A DNA stretch of 64,000 nt from Herbidospora galbida. GTDB lineage: Bacteria > Actinomycetota > Actinomycetes > Streptosporangiales > Streptosporangiaceae. The notes beneath the pieces are model-generated. The model had not been told where the DNA came from. It saw only the letters and a program-made list of their open reading frames with translations, and did no database searches. Shown one piece after another: positions 16,289-24,000 of this stretch; position 1 is the first letter of the stretch, and every line of letters begins with the position of its first letter. The stretch covers positions 124,001 through 188,000 of the forward strand of contig NZ_SZQA01000006.1 of the NCBI RefSeq assembly GCF_005233835.1, written 5' to 3'. The translations under genes and the position numbers were made by a program.

Positions 16289-19200
16289 TGCACGAACGCC
16301 GCCCACAGCGCCGGAGACGACGGGTAGTCCTCCCGGATCCGCTCGGCGGCGGCGTGCAGGGCGTACGGGATCCGGCCCAGGTCGGGCAGGGCCGCTCCGT
16401 AGACCTGGTCGGCGACCTTGGCGGCGATCCGGTCCTTCACCTGCCACAGGCTGCCGATGACCTGGGGATATCCGGCGACCTGGAACGCCCCGGCCAGGTG
16501 GACGGCCTCGTCGGCCAGGCCCAGGCGGGTGCTGCCGGTCTCGCAGGCCGACAGGTAGGCGAGCCCGGCGCCCGACAGGTCGAGCCGGGCGATCTCGCCG
16601 ACGGTCAGCCGTTCCCCGTCCAGTTCGACGCCGCCGTTCCACGGCTCCGCGTCGGTCGCGGAGTGGGCGGCGACGTGCAGCACCGAACTGGCGGGCATCG
16701 CCTTGAGGAGGGCGTCGGCGCGGGAGGGCGTACCGACCGGGATCCCGGCCTCTTCCAGATGGGCGGCCACCCTCTCCAGCTCCCGCACGGTCCCGGGCAG
16801 CGGCGGCCGGCCGTCGGCCTCGGGGACCGCGACGATGAGCGCGCCGCCCCCGCCGGTACGCCGCGTCCGCGAGTGGCCGAGCGCCTGGACCGTCGCCGTG
16901 TACGACGAGACCACCCGGTCGGCGACGCGGGGACCGCCGTCGAGATGACGGCCGGCGGCGTGCAGCGGCAGTGACGCCAGGATCCCGACCGGGCACCACC
17001 ACAGCCGCGATCCGGGGGCCGGGTCGAGCGCGGCCAGCACGGGTCCGGCGATCGCGTCCCACAGCCAGGCCAGCAGGGCGAACAGGAACGGGTTCTCGGG
17101 CGCGGAGTCGGCGTCGAGCCCCTGCGCCCACCTGACGGCCTGGTCGTGGTGGAGGTCCGGCAGCGGGACGTGCCGCACCCCCTCGGGCGTCACGATCAGC
17201 GCGTCACCGCGCCAGGCCGAGGCGCTGACCAGCACGATCGGTCCTTCGGCTGCCTGCGCCGACAGCCGGTCGAGGCTCGGCGGGGCCAGGAAGCCCGGGT
17301 GGTCGCGCCGGATCCGGGCGAGCAGGTCGCCGAACGCCCGCGAGAGTCGCAGCCGCTCCTCCGACGAGTCGAGCGACGGCAGGAGCCCCGGCTTCTCCTC
17401 GGTCTCGGTGGTGAGCAGGTCGCGGATCCGCAGGAACTCGGCCGCGTCGTCGGGGTCGAGGTCGCGCAGGTCCGACCGCATCCGCAGCGCCTCGCCGAGC
17501 AGCAGCACCCGGGACTGTTCGAGGTAGGTCAGCGCGCGGCCGGGGTCGCCGGCGTCGAGCGCCGCCGCCGCGGCCTCGGAGGCCAGCCCGCCGTACCTGC
17601 CGAGCGCTCGGGTCCGGCCCTCCCGCGCCAGCCGCCACGACGCGACGGCGGGGAAGAGTTCGACCGCCCGGTCCATCGCGTCGAGCGCGGCGGTGTGGTC
17701 GCCGAGCCCGGCATGGGCGTAGGCGAGCGCCCGGAAGGCCTCGATCCGGTGCTGCGGGGCCGACCCCGCGTCCCATGCTCCCCGGTCGAGGATCTCCACG
17801 GCCTCCCTGGCGTCGGCCTCGGTCTCCCGGGCGAGCAGCGCGCACCCGGCCCGGAACGTGATCTCGGCGTCGGCGGAGAGCGCGGCGGCCCGCCGCCCGG
17901 TCTCCACCGCCTCGTCGAGGTCGCCCGCCTGGAGGAGCGCCCACGAGAGCGAGGAGAGCCGCCGCGCGTGCCCCGGCGACAGCTCCACCGTCCGCCGGGC
18001 GACCTCGACGATCTCCCGGCGGACCTCGGCGTCTCCGCCGAGGGCGTCGTCGTGGCGGGACAGGCAGTGCCGCAGCGAGTCGAGGTGCACGACGAGGCCG
18101 GGCGCGTCTCCCGGCTGGGCCACCGCGCGCCGGGCGACCTCGACGGCCTCCGCGAACGCGTTCTTCGCCCGCAACACGACGCTGAGCGTGTTGAGCACCG
18201 CGCCGAGCACGGGACTGCCCGGCGGCAGCAGGTCGACCGCCTCGCGTCCCGCCGCCACGGCGTCGTCGAGCAGGCGGGCCTCGCCGGTCTGGTCGTACAG
18301 GGCGAACAGGCACTCGGCCATCCGGCCCAGGCAGCCGGCCCGCGCCGGATGCCCGTCGGGCAGCAGCCCGAACGCCTCCTGGAGGGTCACCACCGCCTCC
18401 CTGAGCAGCTCAGGGGTGGGGAAGACGCCGAGGTGCGCGGCCAGGTTGCTCAGATGGGCGGCGCGTTCGGGCGCGCCCTGCGGGGTCGCGGCCACACAGG
18501 CCCGGCCGTATTCCAGGGCCCGGTGCAGTCTCGGTACGTCCGAAGTCGCCTTCCCCAGCTCGAACAGCGCCGCCCCCGCGACGTTCAGGTAGGAGGCCAG
18601 CCGGGGGTCGGCCGGGTCGACGCCGGCCACCGCCTTCTCGGCCGCCCGCGCCGCCGTCTCCAGGTCGGCGACGTCACCGGTGACGTGGTGGCGCTCCATG
18701 AGCGAGGTCGCCCAGCTGACCAGATAGAGGGGCTCGTCCGGTACGTCCGCCACCACCGCCTCCAGCAGCGCGCAGTTCTCCTCAAGGGTCTCGGCCGCGC
18801 CGTCGCGGAGATACTCGCTGCGCAGCATGACGGCGTAGTCGTGCCGCAACCGGGCGCTCCCCGGCACGACGTCGAGCGCCCGCCGGGCCGCGTCGAGCGC
18901 CTCGGCGAGCGAGCCGGGATCGCCCGACAGCTCGTGGCGGCGGTGGGCCGTCTGCGCCAGGTTCGCCAGGCACCGCGCGGCGAACTCGCTCCCCGGCTCG
19001 GCGACGGCCACGGCGACCCGCGCCCGCGCGATGGCCTGGTCGAACAGCACGGGATCGAACGTGGCCTCGTGGAGCATCGCGAAGACCACGCTCAAGCTCC
19101 CCGGCAGCACGGCCGGGGAGGTGGTGACCAGGGGCTCCTGGTGGAGGGCCTCGGCGTAGACCTCGGCCAGCGGCCCCCGCCAGGGCTCGTCGGGGTGACT

Positions 19201-19314
19201 GGCGGCGTAGGCGTCCAGGAACGCTCCAAGGGCGTCGTCGAGGCGGCCCTCGTCCTGCGCCGCCGCGCCCGCCGTGACCAAGCGGGCGATCTCGCTCAAC
19301 CGATCTGCCGACAT
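16276..19314 (-). CDS. TPR-repeat CHAT-domain (caspase-like) protease of the CATRA system
   Basis: 1012 residues from ATG 19314 (MSADRLSEIARL). Further in-frame ATG and TTG starts lie 24 and 45 nt upstream, and none has a strong ribosome site, so the start is uncertain. About 650 residues of Ala/Leu-rich helical pairs form TPR-like repeats. The C-terminal CHAT domain contains the His-Cys dyad: HVAAHS (His884) and LSACETG (Cys924), followed by LAGAFQVAGYPQVIGSLWQV. CHAT domains are caspase-related cysteine proteases. The tail-to-tail overlap of 13 nt with the CATRA/TIR gene and the small CATRA-associated gene identify the set. TPRs probably sense or bind the target, and proteolysis would trigger the TIR arm or a death response (inference). 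Confidence 0.85.
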   Translation of the reverse strand: MSADRLSEIARLVTAGAAAQDEGRLDDALGAFLDAYAASHPDEPWRGPLAEVYAEALHQEPLVTTSPAVLPGSLSVVFAMLHEATFDPVLFDQAIARARVAVAVAEPGSEFAARCLANLAQTAHRRHELSGDPGSLAEALDAARRALDVVPGSARLRHDYAVMLRSEYLRDGAAETLEENCALLEAVVADVPDEPLYLVSWATSLMERHHVTGDVADLETAARAAEKAVAGVDPADPRLASYLNVAGAALFELGKATSDVPRLHRALEYGRACVAATPQGAPERAAHLSNLAAHLGVFPTPELLREAVVTLQEAFGLLPDGHPARAGCLGRMAECLFALYDQTGEARLLDDAVAAGREAVDLLPPGSPVLGAVLNTLSVVLRAKNAFAEAVEVARRAVAQPGDAPGLVVHLDSLRHCLSRHDDALGGDAEVRREIVEVARRTVELSPGHARRLSSLSWALLQAGDLDEAVETGRRAAALSADAEITFRAGCALLARETEADAREAVEILDRGAWDAGSAPQHRIEAFRALAYAHAGLGDHTAALDAMDRAVELFPAVASWRLAREGRTRALGRYGGLASEAAAAALDAGDPGRALTYLEQSRVLLLGEALRMRSDLRDLDPDDAAEFLRIRDLLTTETEEKPGLLPSLDSSEERLRLSRAFGDLLARIRRDHPGFLAPPSLDRLSAQAAEGPIVLVSASAWRGDALIVTPEGVRHVPLPDLHHDQAVRWAQGLDADSAPENPFLFALLAWLWDAIAGPVLAALDPAPGSRLWWCPVGILASLPLHAAGRHLDGGPRVADRVVSSYTATVQALGHSRTRRTGGGGALIVAVPEADGRPPLPGTVRELERVAAHLEEAGIPVGTPSRADALLKAMPASSVLHVAAHSATDAEPWNGGVELDGERLTVGEIARLDLSGAGLAYLSACETGSTRLGLADEAVHLAGAFQVAGYPQVIGSLWQVKDRIAAKVADQVYGAALPDLGRIPYALHAAAERIREDYPSSPALWAAFVHHGR

Positions 19315-19378
19315 CGTTCGATTCTCGCGGTTGCGCATATTTCGGCGCTTGTCACCCAAGTAACGGACACGCGTTCCG

Positions 19379-20326
19379 CTAGTGAGTGGGCGGGCGGCCG
19401 GCGAACCCGCCCGACCAGGCCCAGAAGTGCGCGCCGAGGCCCACGCCGGCCGCGATGCCTGTCGGGAGCGCGATCGCGCCGAGGGCGCCCTGGAGGAGGA
19501 AGGCCAGCGCGGCTCCGGAGCCCAGGCTCACCACGGCGAGCAGCAGCGACGGCCACGTGGACTCCGGCGGCGTCGACGAGACCCGCTCCCCGCCGTACGC
19601 TCCCCGGGCGCGGCCCGCCGGCCACAGCCGGCCGCCGTCGGGGAGGTCGATGACGGCCCGGCGCAGCGGTCCCCGGCCGACACGGATGTTCACGATGGTG
19701 CCGTCGACCAGTCGTTCCAGGTCGGGGCTCCACAGCACGGGCTGGAGCAGCGCGCTGGGGAGGTCGCGGTCCCACGTGGTGAGTTCGATCAGGTGCCGGC
19801 CGAGCACCCTGTTCTCGGTCCCGGCGTCGTCGTCGCCGATCGGGGTCCGGTGCCGGGCCCGTGCGCGGGTCACCGGGGCGTCGGTGGCCGAGGCGGTGAA
19901 GTAGGCGCGGACCGCCCAGCAGGCCAGCAGGAAGATCGCGAGCGGGAGCAGGACGCTCCGCACCTCACTTGGGGTGGTGTCGAGCAGCGGAGGGCGCGGG
20001 TAGCCCCTGACGTGCTGGCCGTACACCTCCTCCGGATAGATCGTGCCGGGGGGTGAGAGGAGGAGCAGCCCGAAGCGGTCACCCGGCTTGAACAGCGCCG
20101 GGTCGCGGACGACGAAGCGGACGGACTTCTCCGCGCCGGGGCCGTCCCAATAGGCCACGTCGATCTGGTCGGCGCCCGCGTCGGAGAGTCGGACCGTCCC
20201 GGTGAGGCCGAAGTACTGGGGCTGCCGGGCGATCAGGTGGTCGAGCGCGAGGATCGCGCCGCCGAGGCAGAGCGTCATGACGGTCACGCCGATCGCGACG
20301 ACGTGCCCTCCGGAGTAACGCCTCAT
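19379..20326 (-). CDS. Membrane protein of unknown function
   Basis: 315 residues from ATG 20326 (MRRYSGGHVVAIG); upstream GTG options would add 10-25 residues and no start has a clear ribosome site. Predicted segments: one helix near residues 10-30, an extracytoplasmic stretch with a small beta domain (TGTVRLSDAGADQIDVAYWDG), a second helix (~125-145, LLPLAIFLLACWAV), a cytosolic part of ~100 residues, and two close C-terminal helices (LLLAVVSLGSGAALAFL, ALPTGIAAGVGLGAHFW). No family recognised. It lies downstream of, and in the same direction as, a small secreted membrane-anchored protein, and 64 nt downstream of its stop is the start of the CHAT gene. Confidence 0.6.
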   Translation of the reverse strand: MRRYSGGHVVAIGVTVMTLCLGGAILALDHLIARQPQYFGLTGTVRLSDAGADQIDVAYWDGPGAEKSVRFVVRDPALFKPGDRFGLLLLSPPGTIYPEEVYGQHVRGYPRPPLLDTTPSEVRSVLLPLAIFLLACWAVRAYFTASATDAPVTRARARHRTPIGDDDAGTENRVLGRHLIELTTWDRDLPSALLQPVLWSPDLERLVDGTIVNIRVGRGPLRRAVIDLPDGGRLWPAGRARGAYGGERVSSTPPESTWPSLLLAVVSLGSGAALAFLLQGALGAIALPTGIAAGVGLGAHFWAWSGGFAGRPPTH

Positions 20327-20388
20327 GTCTGGAAGACGAAGCGTCACAATCCGGAGGTTCCGCCATGACTTGCCGAATTGCGCCCGTA

Positions 20389-20946
20389 TTACCGCACCGG
20401 CGCGCGCCGGCTTCGGACCAGCACGAAGAACACCACGACCGCGGCGATGACCGCGCCGCCGATGATGCCGATCTGGAGCAGCGGGAGTTCCGACGCGCTC
20501 TCCTCGGCCGCCACCGCGCGCTCGGCCATCTTGGCCGTCGTCAGCGGTTCGGTCGTGGGCACGTTGGCGACCTCGCCCGAGGTCACCTTGGTGGAGGCCT
20601 GGGCCTTGCTCGGCTTGGTCGCCTTCACGGTGACCTTCCACTCGCCGTCCGGCAGCAGCTCGGACGGGTTGTAGAGGTTCTGGCCCTCCGGCGCCGACAT
20701 CAGCGGCACGGGGCCGAACGTGCGGCTGCCGTCGGGGCTCTCCGCGAACAGGGTCGCGGTCAGGACCTCGGTGACGGGCGAGCCGTCCTTCTTCCAGGTC
20801 GCCAGGACGTTCACGTTGCGGCCGCCGTCGCCGGCCACCTCGAGCTTGATCGGGCCGTCCGCCGCGGCCATGGCCTGCTGCGCGCCGAGCAGCAGGCCGA
20901 GACCGGCCAGCACGACGGCCAGGGCGTACCTCAGTGCCTTGTTCAT
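20389..20946 (-). CDS. Secreted single-pass membrane-anchored protein, Ig-like
   Basis: 185 residues. The signal peptide is cleaved near AMA-AADG. The mature domain is beta-rich (IKLEVAGDGG, NVNVLATWKKDG, LTATLFAESPDG, DGEWKVTVKATKPS), resembling CopC/FixH-like Ig folds but without the Met/His copper ligands of CopC. The C-terminus has one membrane helix (LLQIGIIGGAVIAAVVVFFVLV) and a short basic tail. Ribosome site GAAGGGA upstream. It is probably co-transcribed with the membrane protein downstream (62-nt gap) and is separated from the large ThuA gene by two hairpins. Function unknown. Confidence 0.65.
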   Translation of the reverse strand: MNKALRYALAVVLAGLGLLLGAQQAMAAADGPIKLEVAGDGGRNVNVLATWKKDGSPVTEVLTATLFAESPDGSRTFGPVPLMSAPEGQNLYNPSELLPDGEWKVTVKATKPSKAQASTKVTSGEVANVPTTEPLTTAKMAERAVAAEESASELPLLQIGIIGGAVIAAVVVFFVLVRSRRAPVR

Positions 20947-20970
20947 TCGTGGGGGTCCCTTCGTGAATCA

Positions 20971-21022
20971 GCCCTGAAAACAGGGCGGGTGCCCCGCGCG
21001 CACATCGGCGCGCGGAGCACCC
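20971..21022 (-). terminator. Tandem hairpins after the ThuA/GSDH gene
   Basis: The first hairpin read on the minus strand has arms 20987-21001 and 21008-21022 (6 bp, one mismatch, 8 bp; 6-nt loop). The second, GCCCTG/CAGGGC around AAAA, spans 20971-20986. Both lie between the stop at 21052 and the next start at 20946. Confidence 0.75.
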
Positions 21023-21051
21023 TCTATCCAGGTTGTACTGAGCACTTCCGG

Positions 21052-24000
21052 TTAGACGACCGGAGTGCCGCCGTTCTCAACGATCAGCGCGTTGGCGTCA
21101 CGGATGAGCGTGGCCTTCACGACGACGTTGTTCACGACCTTCGGGTCGTTGACCGCCTCGATGAAGCGGGTGAGCTTCTTGACGATCTTGACCTTGTCGC
21201 GCTCGCGTTCCTTGTTCTCCGACACCATGACCTTGTTGATGTCGTCCTGGAGCTTCGCGGCCGCGGTCGCGGTCAGCTGACCGGCGTCCTTGAAGCGCGA
21301 GATCAGGGCCGAGATGTCATCGGTCGAGGTGGTGGTCTTGAACTTGACGGACTGCGAGTAGGTGCCACCCGCGTTGGTGGTGACGTCCACGGTGAGCGTG
21401 TGCTCACCGAGGGCCAGGCGGTAGAGCTCCTGGACCGAACCGGACGTGACGGGCTGGCCGTCGAGCGTGCCGGTCACCGTCTTGATGCCGGTGCCCGCCA
21501 CCTCCCACGCGATGGTGACGTTGGTGCTGTCACCGTACGAGGCGCCCTCGGACACGCCCGAGATGAGGATGGTCGGCTCGGTCTCCTCGATCTTGATCGT
21601 GGCGGCCTTGGTCTCCTCGACGTTGCCGGCCTTGTCGGTGGCGCGGTACTGGAGCTGGTGCTCGCCGACGCCGCTGACGTTGACCGCAGCGGTGTAGGCG
21701 GTCCAGGCGCCGCCGTCGAGGGCGTACTCGATCTTCTCGACACCCGAGGTGGCGTCGGTCGCCGCGAGGGTCACCGGGACCGTGTCCTGGCTCACCGGGA
21801 GGAAGTCCGCGGTGGTGACGGGAGCGGTCACGTCGAGCTTCAGCGCGAGCGACTTGGTCGCCTCGGTGTTGGCGGCCTTGTCCACCGACCGGTAGTTCAC
21901 GGTGTGGTTGCCGTCGCCGGCGACCGAGAACGCGGTGGTGTACGTGGTCCAGGCGCCGCCGTCGATCTGGTACTCGGTCTTGTCGACGCCGCTGCCACCC
22001 GAGTTGTCGGTGGCGGCGAGGTTGACCAGAACCGCGGAGGTGAACCAGCCGGCGGCGTTGGGAGCCGTCGGGGTGGTCGTGGCGGTCGTGGTCGGAGCGG
22101 TGGTGTCCACCGCGCCGGCCTTGGTCAGCTTGAAGTAGTCGAACTTGACCGTCTTGGCGGCCTGCTGGTTGGTGCCGATGGTGTAGACACCGATCTTCGG
22201 AGTGCCGACCGCGGTGTTGCTGACGGTCGCCGACATGTCGGTCCAGGTGGTGCCGTTGGTCGAGTACGAACCCTGGAAGACCGTGCCGGTCTTCTTCAGG
22301 CGCAGCCACACCACACCGGTGCCCGGGTTGGCGTTGGGCTGCGGGTTCTGGACGGTGCCGCCGACCTCGCTACGCAGCTCGACGCCACGCACCACGGTCG
22401 AACCGGCCGCGTTGGTGGTGAGCAGGTCGAACTTCACGTAGTTGTCGTCGTCGGTGTACACCATCAGGCCGCCCTGCTGGTACTGCTCGCTCAGCGTCGA
22501 GGCGTCGACCTTCGTCTCCAGGGTCCAGTCGCCCGAGGGCGCGGTCTGGAGGATGAAGTTCTTCGGACCGGAGTTGCCGGTGCCGTAGATGTCGCCGGTG
22601 GTGGTGGTGAGCTCCAGGTTGCCGTCGGCGACCTTGGCGGTGGTGGCGTCCGGACGGACGATGGCGTTCCAGCGGCACGGGTCGATCGTGGTGCCGTTGA
22701 AGTCGTCGTTCGGGTCGGTGTTACCGGCCGTGTCGTCCGGGGTGATGCTGAACCAGTCGAACTTGGCGTCCACGACCGCGCGCTGACCGGTGTTCGCGAA
22801 GGACACGAGGCCGATGCGCGGGTTGGTGATGCCGGCCAGCTGCTTGGTCTCCGACATCGCCGTGAAGGTGGTGCCGTCGGCCGAGTAGGAGGCGTTCAGG
22901 TTGCTGCCGTTGCTGGAGAACCGGACGTAGAACGTGTCCGGGAAGGCGTCACCGAGGTTGGCGGTGTTGCTCGCCGTGACCTCGTTGGGAACGCCCGCCT
23001 CTTCGCGGATGAACTGGAAGATACGCTGCGCGTGGTCAGGCGTGGCGTTCGCGGCGCGACCCTGGATGACCATCTTGGCGTAGTTGTCGTCGTCGCCGTA
23101 CACGACCAGACCGGCCTGCTGGTACTGCTGGTCGGCGCGCATGGTGACCTTGGCGGTCGCGGTCCAGGCACCCGAGGGGAGGGGCTGGAGCACGACGTTG
23201 CTCACCGGCGTGGAGTTGTCGGTGCCGTAGATGTCGGTCAGCGAGGTCGGGATGACCAGCGAGCCGTCCACGACCTTGAGGTCCTGGTTCTCACGGAGAA
23301 CCGACCAGCGGTTGCGGTTGAGGTCGCTGCCGAGGAAGTCGTCCGAGCGGCCCGAGAAGCAGGTGACGTTCGGAGCTTCGACCTTGACGTTGACCGAGGC
23401 GGAGTTCGACGAGCCCTTGGCGTCGGTCACCGTGACGGTGGCGACGTAGGTGCCCGGGGCGTTGTAGGTGTAGCTCGCGTTCGCCGTGGTGGGCTGAGCG
23501 GCGCCGGTGACGCCGAAGTTCCACTTGTACGTGAGCGGGGTGTCGCCGTCGGGGTCGGTCGCGGTGGAGGTGAAGTCCACCTTGAGCGGCGCGGTGCCCG
23601 TCAGCGGGGTGCCGGTCGCGGTGATCGTCGGGCGCTGGTTGTCGGTGACGCCCTTGCCGACGAAGTCGACCCAGTTGAAGTTGAGCAGGTAGTCGCCGTT
23701 ACCGGCGGAGGCCGGCTTCCGGACGATGAAGTACAGCGGAGCGGTGGTCGTCGGGACGTTCGTCAGCGGGACCGAGACGTCCTTGAAGGTCTGCCAGCCA
23801 CCCGTGGGGGTGATGTCGACCGAGCCGACCAGCGTGCCGGTGTTCGGGTTGCCGGTCTTGATCTGCACCGTGCCGCCGGGGCCGGCGGACGAGACGCGGA
23901 GGCTCACCGAGTCGATGCCCGACAGGTTCACCGGGTTGTAGGCCCAGAAGTCACCGTCGTTGGTGAAACCGATGTTCAGGTTCCCGCCCAGCGGGTCGGT

